A stretch of DNA of 10,253 nucleotides from Bacteroidales bacterium (GTDB taxonomy: Bacteria; Bacteroidota; Bacteroidia; Bacteroidales; GCA-2748055), in NCBI GenBank assembly GCA_024763595.1, contig JANTFK010000080.1:1-10253 (forward strand). The letters are read 5' to 3'. Below the pieces are notes generated by a model. That model did no database searches. It was not told the origin of the DNA and worked only from the letters and a program-made list of their open reading frames with translations. A program made the translations under genes and the position numbers. Of this stretch, positions 1-7,190 are shown piece by piece; the stretch's first letter is position 1; each line of letters begins with the position of its first letter.

Positions 1-1909
1 AAGGGCTGATTGAATTGGTGATCAGGTTCTGGAACTGGCTGGTCCGGCTATAACTCAGTTTGATATAATGACGCGGAGCGGCCCGGTAGATCATACTGAT
101 CCGTGGGTCCAGTGAAACAGCCCTGTAGTATACCTTTCCTTTCGGATATTCATTAACCACCAGGCTATCTCTTTCAAATACGCTTCCGGGGACAGGAACG
201 ACCTTATATTCTGTAGCCGGACCAACATTGTTCCAGGCGGTCAGTCTTAACCCTGCCCTCAATGAGATCCGGTTGCTGATGATAAACTGGTTGGAGGCAT
301 ACAACGCAAATTCCCTGGTATATTTCGTGGAAAGATCCAAACCGGGATCCCACTCTTCACCCTCCACGTAATAATTGCCGGGATCATGAAAATGGGCAGC
401 AGTCAGCATACCGAAACGAAGTGTATAACCGGGATTAACGTAATAAGTGAAATCGTATTTCAGGCTCAGGTTTTCAATACTGGAGTTCCAGTACTCATTG
501 TTTTCGATCCGTCTGTTCAGGTGATAATCATACCGTGATCCCAGCAGGGTCAGGTTGCTGAAGAGCCTGTCGGAAAATAGGTGGTTCCAGCGAAACGTGG
601 TGGTACTGTTCCTCCAGTTGATGCCTGAAGTGATATCCCGGTTATGCACCTGTTCAAAGTTATCCACCCCCTGGTACATGGAAAAAAATACCCGGTTCCC
701 GGGATTGATCCGGTAGTTCAGTTTGAGATGGAAATCGGAAAAATGAAGGTCCTGGACACGCTCGTTTACAGACTGGACCGGCCTTGTAATATAAGATCGC
801 CGTCCCGAAACAAAATAGGATATATGATTCTTCCATAAAGGTCCTTCCAGAGAGAGACGCGATGAGAGCAGACCCGCACTTCCATCTATACCGAACCGGT
901 TCATGTTCCCGTCCTTGGTCCTGATATCGATGAGCGAAGAGAGCCTTCCCCCGTAATTGGCCGGGAAGTCCCCCTTATAGATCTTTACCTCTTTCACCGC
1001 ATCAGGTACGACGGTACTGAAGAACCCGAGCAGGTGGGTGGGGTTATATACCGGTGCCTCATCAATGGTGATCAGGTTCTGGTCCCTGCCCCCTCCCCTC
1101 ACATAAAAAATGGTGGACCCGTCTCCAAAGAACTTGATTCCGGGGATGGCTGCCAGTGATTTGATCACGTCCTTCTCTCCAAACAGGGCCGGCATGCGCC
1201 TGACCGATTCAGGATCGATCCGCTCCTCGGAACTCCTGGCCGTCCGGATAATACCTGAATCATCACTGGAATAGATGGTTACCTCACTCAGCCTGGCCAC
1301 CTCCTTTACCATGGCAAAATGAATGGTCTGGTTGCTGTTCCCTGTTACCGGTATGGCCATCTGGCGATACCCCACATAGGAGCAGATAAGCTCCTTCACC
1401 CTGTTTTTCAGCGTCAGGGAAAAGAACCCATAATTGTTGGTAATGGTACCTTCCAACCCTCCCGGCACAGAGATGGTGGCGCCGATCAGCACCTCACCCG
1501 TGCTGTAATCTTTTACATAACCGTTGATCGTGAACTGTATGGGAATCTTATCCGCTGCGTTCTGAACAATACCACTCCCTACTTCCACCTTTAAACGTCT
1601 GGCCCTTTTCAATACAATCTGCCGTTCCACCAGTTCATACCGGATCTTACGGTACCTGAACATTTCCCTGAGAGCCTCATCCAGGGTGGCGTGGCTGACA
1701 AATATTGTTACCGTATCCCGGTCATCCACCAACCTGTTACTGTAAGAAAAGCTCAGTCCGCTCTGTTGTTCAATCAGGTCCATCACCTCCCGCAGGGGTC
1801 GCTCCTTTGCATGCAGGGTAATATATACCTCCTGTTCCTGTCCCTTTACAAAACAGGAAATGGCTGTCAGAAGCAACAGCAGGGATATGTTCAGTCCCGG
1901 TCGCAGCAT
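1..1909 (-). CDS. TonB-dependent outer-membrane receptor with STN signalling domain, C-terminus off the left edge
   Basis: This gene encodes an outer-membrane receptor that imports a bound ligand using TonB energy and probably also signals to the FecR/sigma pair upstream. I read 636 codons without a stop from the ATG at 1909 to position 1; the rest of the barrel is missing. The order is: signal peptide (about 1-23, hydrophobic stretch SLLLLLTAISCF); STN-like domain (about 28-101, with PLREVMDLIEQQSGLSFSYS); carboxypeptidase-regulatory-like beta-sandwich (about 127-205, with GATISVPG and a YGFFSL motif); plug domain (about 225-335, with IPGIKF, YVRGGG, ITIDEAPVYN, YKGDFPANYGGRLSS); then the start of the beta-barrel. 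The ATG is bounded by an in-frame TAG three codons upstream and lies 1 nt after the FecR stop, so the two genes are surely co-transcribed. No SusD-like partner is visible, though one could lie beyond the edge. The ligand (siderophore, glycan, peptide or other) is unknown. Family assignment is firm; the signalling role is inferred from the STN domain and neighbours. Confidence 0.93.
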   Translation of the reverse strand, partial: MLRPGLNISLLLLLTAISCFVKGQEQEVYITLHAKERPLREVMDLIEQQSGLSFSYSNRLVDDRDTVTIFVSHATLDEALREMFRYRKIRYELVERQIVLKRARRLKVEVGSGIVQNAADKIPIQFTINGYVKDYSTGEVLIGATISVPGGLEGTITNNYGFFSLTLKNRVKELICSYVGYRQMAIPVTGNSNQTIHFAMVKEVARLSEVTIYSSDDSGIIRTARSSEERIDPESVRRMPALFGEKDVIKSLAAIPGIKFFGDGSTIFYVRGGGRDQNLITIDEAPVYNPTHLLGFFSTVVPDAVKEVKIYKGDFPANYGGRLSSLIDIRTKDGNMNRFGIDGSAGLLSSRLSLEGPLWKNHISYFVSGRRSYITRPVQSVNERVQDLHFSDFHLKLNYRINPGNRVFFSMYQGVDNFEQVHNRDITSGINWRNSTTTFRWNHLFSDRLFSNLTLLGSRYDYHLNRRIENNEYWNSSIENLSLKYDFTYYVNPGYTLRFGMLTAAHFHDPGNYYVEGEEWDPGLDLSTKYTREFALYASNQFIISNRISLRAGLRLTAWNNVGPATEYKVVPVPGSVFERDSLVVNEYPKGKVYYRAVSLDPRISMIYRAAPRHYIKLSYSRTSQFQNLITNSISP

Positions 1910-1910
1910 A

Positions 1911-2939
1911 TTATTCTATACATCCTTCCCCTTCGAGGGTGATCTGTTCACCCTCCTGCCTGATCGTCAGGTCAAGGGTTGACTCCAGTACATGCAAAAT
2001 GGCATCGAGGGACTGCTCATTGAAGGTCACGGTGATGGGACAGCCGGCCAGCTCCTGGTTCATGATTACCAGGTGTGCATTGTAGACCTTATTGATCAGA
2101 TCCACCGCCTCCTGAAGAGAGGTCTCCTCAAAGATCAGTTCCCTTGTCTTCCAGGAAATGGTATTGGGATCTGCATTGGGAATCAACTTCAGTTCCCTGT
2201 GTTCCTTATGATAGGTTCCGCTGTTTCCTGCCCGTAATACGATTTGATCATGGCGGTCCTCTTTGGCCGTAAGGGCAACCACACCACTCTTCACGGTGAT
2301 TTCAACCATGGTATTCTGCCGGTAGGCATTGACATTAAAGCTGGTTCCCAGCACCTCAACCATGGCACTTCCGACATCGATCAGGAAAGGCCTGGCTGTA
2401 TCCCTGGCAACATCGAACCACGCTTCACCACTGAGGTACACCTGGCGTCTCGTTCCGTCGAACCGCTTCTCATACCTGATTCTGGAGTGCCTGTTCAGAG
2501 TTACCATTGTCCCGTCGTCCAGGGTCAGCTCAACGGGTTCGTTTTCGGCAACCACCCTTTGCATACCGGCCATCCTGGATGAATAGAACCAGGCAAATGT
2601 AAAGAGCAGTCCCACAACCAGTACGGCAGCAATCCGGTAGGTATAGAAAAGTATTGTCCTGGCAGGTTTCCCGGTGTCCAGTGTAAATGTCTCCTGTCCG
2701 GCCAGATCCGGGATCCTGGCCTCAAGCAGGGACCATTCGGCATCCATATCGTAAACATCCCGTTCCGATACCGATCCAACCGAGTCCCAGATCTTCCTGT
2801 AGGTATCCACCAGGTTGCGTTTCTCCGGATCCTCCTGCAGCAGCTGCTCAAAATCACGCAACGCTCCGGGGGATAATTCTCCGGAGAGATACCTGGTTAC
2901 CAGGCTGTTAAAATCGCTATGTTTCTCGTTGACAGACAT
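1911..2939 (-). CDS. FecR-family anti-sigma factor (inner-membrane regulator)
   Basis: This is a single-pass inner-membrane protein expected to hold the adjacent ECF sigma factor inactive until its periplasmic part receives a signal from the receptor's STN domain. From the ATG at 2939 it is 342 residues. A cytoplasmic N-terminal part (about 1-85, with YLSGELSPGALRDFEQLL, typical of these anti-sigma N-termini) precedes a membrane segment at about 96-120 (IAAVLVVGLLFTFAWFY). A FecR domain follows at about 126-220 (VELTLDDGTMVTLNRHSRI, LSGEAWFDVARD, VEVLGTSFNVNAY), and a DUF4974/STN-like C-terminal domain lies at about 266-338 (FEETSLQEAVDLINKVYN). The frame also opens two codons earlier at a GTG (2945). 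I prefer the ATG, but neither has a well-spaced ribosome site, so the start is uncertain by 2 residues. The gene lies 45-51 nt downstream of the sigma gene and 1 nt upstream of the receptor. Confidence 0.93.
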   Translation of the reverse strand: MSVNEKHSDFNSLVTRYLSGELSPGALRDFEQLLQEDPEKRNLVDTYRKIWDSVGSVSERDVYDMDAEWSLLEARIPDLAGQETFTLDTGKPARTILFYTYRIAAVLVVGLLFTFAWFYSSRMAGMQRVVAENEPVELTLDDGTMVTLNRHSRIRYEKRFDGTRRQVYLSGEAWFDVARDTARPFLIDVGSAMVEVLGTSFNVNAYRQNTMVEITVKSGVVALTAKEDRHDQIVLRAGNSGTYHKEHRELKLIPNADPNTISWKTRELIFEETSLQEAVDLINKVYNAHLVIMNQELAGCPITVTFNEQSLDAILHVLESTLDLTIRQEGEQITLEGEGCIE

Positions 2940-2990
2940 ACTCACCTATAACACACATTATAGCAGGTTTACCCCTACGGGATTTACCAT

Positions 2991-3551
2991 CTAATTTAAC
3001 CCGTACAGGAGCAACCAGAGCAACAGCGTCAGATATTTTGCCAATTGTTCCCTCAATATTCTCAAAGCTTTGGACATCTGGTTCTCTACAGTCTTTACAG
3101 ATATTCCGAGTTGCCCGGCTATCTCACTGTACCTTAACCCGTCAAACCGGTTCATCTCAAATATCTGGCGGCACTTCTCAGGCAACGTTGCAATGGTATC
3201 CCTGATCTTTTGCTCCAGTTCCATAGACTCTATCTGTGCACTCACATCCCACTCTCCTGCCACATCGGGTACCGCTCCATCCGAGAATTTTTTCCGGTCA
3301 CGGATCACATTCAGGCTGCGATTATGGACCGATGTAAAAAGCCAGGATTTAAGGGAGGTACTCAGGTCAATTTCCAGGCGTTTTTCCCACAGATTAATAA
3401 AGACATTCTGCACCACTTCCCGGGCATCATCTTCATCGGTCAGTATCTTCCTGGCAAATGCCATCAGGGGAGGGAAATACTCCCTGAAAAGGGCCTCAAA
3501 GGCAGAACGATCCATCCTGCCGGCCAAGTGCAGTGTCTTCTCCGTGGTCAT
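2991..3551 (-). CDS. ECF (sigma-70 family) RNA polymerase sigma factor, Bacteroidetes FecI-like type
   Basis: This is a 186-residue extracytoplasmic-function sigma factor that should direct RNA polymerase to its own operon when released by the FecR-like protein. Region 2 covers about residues 16-88 (FEALFREYFPPLMAFARKI, then DDAREVVQNVFINLWEK, then a basic RDRKK end). A linker follows, and region 4 spans about 111-166 (LPEKCRQIFEMNRFDGLRYS, then the helix-turn-helix EIAGQLGISVKTVENQMSKA). The last 14 residues form a strongly hydrophobic tail (YLTLLLWLLLYGLN), a habit of the Bacteroidetes sigma-70 expansion family. The ATG at 3551 is the first in frame; a second Met at residue 13 is possible but less likely. 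It is the first gene of the minus-strand operon. I see no clear TAnnTTTG box upstream on this strand. The nearest is TATCTTTA at 3566-3559, too close to the start to be convincing. Expression may depend on the sigma factor itself. Confidence 0.94.
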   Translation of the reverse strand: MTTEKTLHLAGRMDRSAFEALFREYFPPLMAFARKILTDEDDAREVVQNVFINLWEKRLEIDLSTSLKSWLFTSVHNRSLNVIRDRKKFSDGAVPDVAGEWDVSAQIESMELEQKIRDTIATLPEKCRQIFEMNRFDGLRYSEIAGQLGISVKTVENQMSKALRILREQLAKYLTLLLWLLLYGLN

Positions 3552-3605
3552 GTTGCGATAAAGATAGAGAAATCAATATTTCTATATAACCAATTTAATC
3601 AACAG

Positions 3606-3638
3606 TTGTTATACCCTAAACGGGTCGGACTATATTTG
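3606..3638 (+). promoter_or_regulatory. Putative Bacteroidetes-type promoter for plsC
   Basis: In the 111-nt region between the divergent sigma and plsC genes, TATATTTG at 3631-3638 matches the Bacteroidetes -7 consensus TAnnTTTG exactly. A TTG at 3606-3608 sits 22 nt upstream of it, slightly more than the usual 19-21 for the -33 element. An overlapping second match, TATTTTTG at 3639-3646, has no matching TTG. Transcription from the first box would start near 3645, giving a leader of about 18 nt before the plsC ATG at 3663. No Shine-Dalgarno sequence is seen there, as is common in this phylum. This is a motif match only. Confidence 0.5.
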
Positions 3639-3662
3639 TATTTTTGTCCCAAAACCTGATTT

Positions 3663-4424
3663 ATGAGGCAATTCCTGCTGAAAGCATATTCCTTACTGGC
3701 CTGGGTTACCATGGCCATCACTTCCATCATCATCACCCCTTTCTTTTTACTGGTGTGGGTATGCAGCTTCTGGTGGGACAGACGCAGGGTTGCCGCCCAT
3801 ATGATGGCAACCTTCTGGGCCTGGCATTACCAGTCGCTGATCCCTTTCTGGCATCTGCACCTGGAGGGGAGGGAGAAAATCCCCTGGAACAGGCCGGTGG
3901 TCATGGTTGCCAACCACCGTTCTCTCATCGACATACTGGCGCTGTATAAGATCCGGCGACCCTTTAAATGGACCTCAAAAGCGGAGAATTTCAAACTCCC
4001 GTTCATAGGGATGGTGCTTTCCCTGACCAATTCAATCAGGATCAAGCGTGAATCCCTGCGAGCCGGGGCACAATTCATGTCCCGGGCGAAAATGGAGATT
4101 GAGAAGGGTTCTTCCATTCTGCTTTTCCCGGAAGGCACACGTTCCAAAACAACAGAGATGCGCCCTTTCAAGGAGGGTGCTTTCCTGCTGGCCAAACAGG
4201 CTGGTACAGGGATCATTCCCATCGTTCATACCGGTTCGGAAAAAACCTTTGACCGGGGTTCCTGGGTACTGAAAGGAAGAGCCGACATTGATATCCGTGT
4301 GCTGGATGAGATCCCGGCCGGAGAGGTGGCCCGGCTGGAAATGCCGGAACTGATGAAAAAAGTCAGGACCTGTATGGAAAAAGGGCTGGCTGAACTTGAG
4401 CTGAAAAAGAGAAAACCGGAATGA
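3663..4424 (+). CDS. plsC: 1-acyl-sn-glycerol-3-phosphate acyltransferase (PlsC/LPLAT family)
   Basis: This is a membrane-associated acyltransferase that most likely acylates lysophosphatidic acid at sn-2 to give phosphatidic acid, the common precursor of membrane phospholipids. The protein has 253 residues, the usual size. A hydrophobic N-terminal segment (about 9-36, WVTMAITSIIITPFFLLVWV) should anchor it. The catalytic HX4D motif is at H85-D90 (NHRSLID). The glycerophosphate-binding motif FPEGTRS is at 155-161, and the late motif IIPIVHTGS is at 184-192. A basic stretch, IRIKRES, at about 125-131 fits the motif II region. The tail is lysine-rich (ELKKRKPE). Its stop overlaps the next start (ATGA at 4421), so the two are probably translationally coupled. 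The family is clear, but the exact acceptor could be another lysolipid, since Bacteroidetes carry several paralogues, including ones for ornithine or glycine lipids. Confidence 0.9.
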   Translation: MRQFLLKAYSLLAWVTMAITSIIITPFFLLVWVCSFWWDRRRVAAHMMATFWAWHYQSLIPFWHLHLEGREKIPWNRPVVMVANHRSLIDILALYKIRRPFKWTSKAENFKLPFIGMVLSLTNSIRIKRESLRAGAQFMSRAKMEIEKGSSILLFPEGTRSKTTEMRPFKEGAFLLAKQAGTGIIPIVHTGSEKTFDRGSWVLKGRADIDIRVLDEIPAGEVARLEMPELMKKVRTCMEKGLAELELKKRKPE

Positions 4425-5191
4425 ATCGCAGGAAGATCGCCAGGCGCATGGGTTTTGCAAAGGACCAGGAAGGGATCATGAACCGGTATCTGCGGGAAGG
4501 CTCCAACTGGGATGATCATCTGAAAAAGACCCGTTCATTTATTGCCGGTGCATTTCAGGAGGTTGCTGTTTCATCCGTGGCGGTGCTGGGAAGCGGATGG
4601 TTGCTTGATGTTCCGCTGAACCATCTCCGGAACCGTTTTCAACAAGTTTACCTGGTGGATATACGGCATCCGCCCCAGATCAGGAAAAAGACCGGTACAA
4701 TGAATAATGTGGAACTGATAGAGGCCGATCTCTCGGGAGGGGCCATTGAACAGGTATGGAAACTTAACCGGCACAAACCGGATCTCAGGGAGACGGACCT
4801 GATGAAACGTATCAGCCTTACCGATCCCCTGTCACAAATCCGACCCGATGCCTTCATATCGGTAAATCTGCTGAATCAACTGGATATCATACTTTGTGAC
4901 TACCTGAAGCAACACGGCTATTTTCAACAGGAAGAGCCCATTAGGGAATTCCGCGCCGCCATCCAGAAATTTCACCTGGATTGGATTACCCGCACCGCCG
5001 GATGCCTGGTCACAGATGTAACAGAGGAGTCTGTTGACCGGAAAGGCAACTCCTCATTTAAAAACCTGCTTTACACTGACTTACCTCAGGGTATGCGAAA
5101 GCAGTCATGGATATGGGAATTTGACACCCACGAAACCTATCGTCCGTTGTTGCGCACCCGCATGAAGGTTCAGGCCGTTGAGTGGACCTGA
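4421..5191 (+). CDS. Unrecognised protein with Rossmann/methyltransferase-like fold, coupled to plsC
   Basis: I do not recognise this 256-residue protein at the level of a named gene. It has no signal peptide and no membrane segment, so it is probably cytoplasmic. After a basic N-terminus (MNRRKIARRM), residues 52-63 (SVAVLGSGWLLD) resemble the glycine-rich loop after beta-1 of a Rossmann or class I SAM-methyltransferase fold. VYLVDIRHP (76-84) resembles beta-2 ending in the acidic residue that contacts the ribose (D80). VELIEADLSG (97-106) resembles the motif III region, and DAFISVNLLNQLDIIL (143-158) the motif IV strand and helix. The C-terminal half (about 165-256) has a tryptophan- and charge-rich pattern with WIWEFDTHETY at 230-240. 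The loop reads GSGW rather than the canonical GxGxG, so cofactor binding is not assured. Its ATG overlaps the plsC stop, which suggests a linked role in lipid or envelope metabolism. That role is inference only. Confidence 0.85.
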   Translation: MNRRKIARRMGFAKDQEGIMNRYLREGSNWDDHLKKTRSFIAGAFQEVAVSSVAVLGSGWLLDVPLNHLRNRFQQVYLVDIRHPPQIRKKTGTMNNVELIEADLSGGAIEQVWKLNRHKPDLRETDLMKRISLTDPLSQIRPDAFISVNLLNQLDIILCDYLKQHGYFQQEEPIREFRAAIQKFHLDWITRTAGCLVTDVTEESVDRKGNSSFKNLLYTDLPQGMRKQSWIWEFDTHETYRPLLRTRMKVQAVEWT

Positions 5192-5266
5192 TTACACGGT
5201 TTTTTTGAACCGCTTGTCAAGAGATTTGTGTTGAAAACTGGGTATCGTGCAGGCCATACTTTTGGT

Positions 5267-5274
5267 TATATTTG
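5267..5274 (+). promoter_or_regulatory. Putative -7 box of a parE promoter
   Basis: TATATTTG is an exact match to the Bacteroidetes -7 consensus TAnnTTTG and is identical to the box upstream of plsC. It lies 22 nt before the parE ATG at 5297, so transcription would start near 5281 and give a leader of about 16 nt. I found no TTG at the standard -33 spacing; the nearest useful one (5231-5233) is 33 nt upstream. The site is therefore a single-element match. Confidence 0.45.
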
Positions 5275-5284
5275 TGCTGCTATT

Positions 5285-5290
5285 GAGGAG
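5285..5290 (+). promoter_or_regulatory. Ribosome-binding site deciding the parE start
   Basis: GAGGAG lies 6 nt upstream of the ATG at 5297, which is good Shine-Dalgarno spacing. It supports this start over the GTG at 5228 that opens the same frame. The protein homology also begins just after 5297. Confidence 0.55.
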
Positions 5291-5296
5291 ATTGAT

Positions 5297-7138
5297 ATGA
5301 CGGCGAATTATTCAGAAGAAACCATACGGACACTTGACTGGAAAGAGCACATCAGAAAACGTCCGGGTATGTATATCGGGAAGCTGGGCGACGGCTCTTC
5401 CCCTGATGATGGTATATATATCCTTCTGAAGGAGGTGATCGATAATTCCATCGATGAATATATGATGGGGTTTGGCAAGACCATCGAGGTAAACATCAAT
5501 GAACACCAGGTTTCCATTCGTGATTACGGAAGGGGTGTGCCACTGGGCAAAGTGGTGGATGTGGCATCCAAAATGAACACCGGGGCCAAATATGATTCAA
5601 AGGTATTTAAAAAGTCGGTGGGGCTCAACGGTGTGGGGATCAAAGCAGTTAATGCGCTTTCGTCCAGTTTTACGATCCAGTCGGTTCGTGAAGGAAAGAT
5701 AAAATCAGTGGATTTCTGTGAGGGTGAACTTGTCAAGAACCACCCCCAGCATAATTCACCGGAAAAAAATGGTACCTGTATCATCTTTGAACCCGATCAT
5801 ACCATGTTCGGGAAATTCAAATTTATTGATGAGTATATCGAAGCGATGCTTCGTAATTATACCTATCTCAATACCGGGCTGACCATCATCTATAAAGGGC
5901 AAAAGTTCCAGTCAAAGAACGGATTGCTGGACCTGCTGCAGGAAAACATGAGTGGTGAGGGGCTCTATCCCATCATCCATCTGCAAAATGGAGATATTGA
6001 AGTAGCCATTACCCATGGCAACCAGTATGGTGAGGAGTATTTCAGCTTTGTGAACGGACAACATACCACACAGGGGGGGACACACCAGGTGGCATTCAAA
6101 GAGGCCCTTGTAAAGACAGTGAGGGAGTTTTTCAAAAAAGATTTTGATGCTTCAGATATCCGTACATCCATTATTGCTGCCATCAGCATTAAAGTGGAAG
6201 AACCTGTATTTGAATCCCAGACAAAAACCAAGCTTGGTTCCAGGGATATAGGTCCCGACGGCCCGTCGGTCAGGAATTTTATCATGAATTTCCTTACCTC
6301 CAAACTGGATGATTATCTGCATAAACATGGTGAAACCGCCCACATCATGCTGAAAAAGATCCAGGAATCGGAAAAGGAGCGGAAAGCCATTTCGGGGATT
6401 AAAAAACTGGCCAGGGAAAGAGCCAAGAAGGCCAGCCTGCATAATAAAAAATTACGCGACTGTCGCATTCACTATAACGGGAAAGATGACCGGAAAAATG
6501 AATCCACGCTGTTTATCACCGAAGGAGATTCTGCTTCCGGATCCATCACCAAATCAAGAAACGTGAATGCTCAGGCTGTTTTCAGCCTGCGTGGAAAACC
6601 ACTCAATTCTTTCGGGTTAACCAAGAAAGTGGTTTATGAGAATGAAGAGTTCAATCTTCTCCAGGCAGCACTCAACATTGAAGACGGACTGGATGGACTG
6701 AGGTACAAAAATGTGGTAATTGCCACTGATGCCGATGTGGATGGCATGCATATCAGGCTTTTGTTGCTTACCTTCTTTCTTCAATTCTTTCCCAACCTGG
6801 TCCGGAACGGTCACCTCTATATTCTTCAAACACCCCTGTTCCGGGTCAGAAATAAAAAAGAGACCATATATTGCTATTCTGAAGAGGAAAAGAGCAATGC
6901 AATAACAAAGCTGGGCAAGAACCCCGAGATAACAAGGTTCAAGGGGCTGGGCGAGATCTCCCCCGACGAATTCAAACATTTCATCGGACCCAATATACGA
7001 CTACAGCCTGTACGCATGAAAAAGGATGATGACCTGAAAAATATCCTCTCATTCTATATGGGCAAGAATACACCGGAAAGGCAGGACTTCATTATTAACA
7101 GGCTGAGAGTTGAAGAGGATCCGGTAGAGGTGGCCTGA
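5297..7138 (+). CDS. parE: DNA topoisomerase IV subunit B (ATPase subunit)
   Basis: This is the ATP-hydrolysing subunit of topoisomerase IV, which works with ParC to decatenate daughter chromosomes and relax supercoils in the cytoplasm. Numbering from the ATG at 5297 gives 613 residues, close to the usual length of about 630. The GHKL ATPase domain opens with HIRKRPGMYIG. It has the N-box EVIDNSIDE (46-54), DYGRGVPLG (76-84) and the lid motif SVGLNGVGIKAVNALSS (107-123). QTKTKLGS (308-315) carries the transducer lysine that reaches the ATP. The Toprim domain shows EGDSASGS (409-416), FSLRGKPLN (429-437) and the metal-binding DADVDG (478-483); FKGLGEI follows near 548. All catalytic motifs are intact. 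GLNGVG replaces the GLHGVG of most GyrB/ParE lids. I believe this is usual for the Bacteroidetes ParE branch but cannot verify it here. The frame extends 23 codons upstream to a GTG at 5228, but that stretch contains the probable -7 box and ribosome site, so I reject it. parC follows 52 nt downstream, as expected for an operon. Confidence 0.96.
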   Translation: MTANYSEETIRTLDWKEHIRKRPGMYIGKLGDGSSPDDGIYILLKEVIDNSIDEYMMGFGKTIEVNINEHQVSIRDYGRGVPLGKVVDVASKMNTGAKYDSKVFKKSVGLNGVGIKAVNALSSSFTIQSVREGKIKSVDFCEGELVKNHPQHNSPEKNGTCIIFEPDHTMFGKFKFIDEYIEAMLRNYTYLNTGLTIIYKGQKFQSKNGLLDLLQENMSGEGLYPIIHLQNGDIEVAITHGNQYGEEYFSFVNGQHTTQGGTHQVAFKEALVKTVREFFKKDFDASDIRTSIIAAISIKVEEPVFESQTKTKLGSRDIGPDGPSVRNFIMNFLTSKLDDYLHKHGETAHIMLKKIQESEKERKAISGIKKLARERAKKASLHNKKLRDCRIHYNGKDDRKNESTLFITEGDSASGSITKSRNVNAQAVFSLRGKPLNSFGLTKKVVYENEEFNLLQAALNIEDGLDGLRYKNVVIATDADVDGMHIRLLLLTFFLQFFPNLVRNGHLYILQTPLFRVRNKKETIYCYSEEEKSNAITKLGKNPEITRFKGLGEISPDEFKHFIGPNIRLQPVRMKKDDDLKNILSFYMGKNTPERQDFIINRLRVEEDPVEVA

Positions 7139-7190
7139 AGACTCCGGGTAAGCCGGCAGGGAGAATCACAGGGAACCAGTGCTGCAATAA

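Noticed and set aside
16..1082. A 17-nt perfect direct repeat (16-32 and 1066-1082, TGGTGATCAGGTTCTGG) within the receptor gene
   Set aside because: Both copies encode the same short peptide (QNLIT) in the same frame at unrelated places in the protein. No larger repeated unit surrounds them, so coincidence of codon choice is the simplest explanation.
1852..1909. Possible lipoprotein signal (TAISC) at the receptor N-terminus
   Set aside because: The residues before the cysteine (A-I-S) do not fit a lipobox well, and the protein is a beta-barrel receptor for which an ordinary signal peptide is expected.
3559..3566. TATCTTTA on the minus strand as a -7 box for the sigma gene
   Set aside because: It matches 7 of 8 consensus bases but ends only 8 nt before the ATG, leaving almost no leader, and it has no TTG at suitable spacing.
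5197..5212. Hairpin CGGTT/AACCG around a T-rich loop just after the 4421-5191 gene, as a possible terminator
   Set aside because: The stem is only 5 bp and no T-run follows it; the T residues are in the loop. It is too weak to call a terminator.
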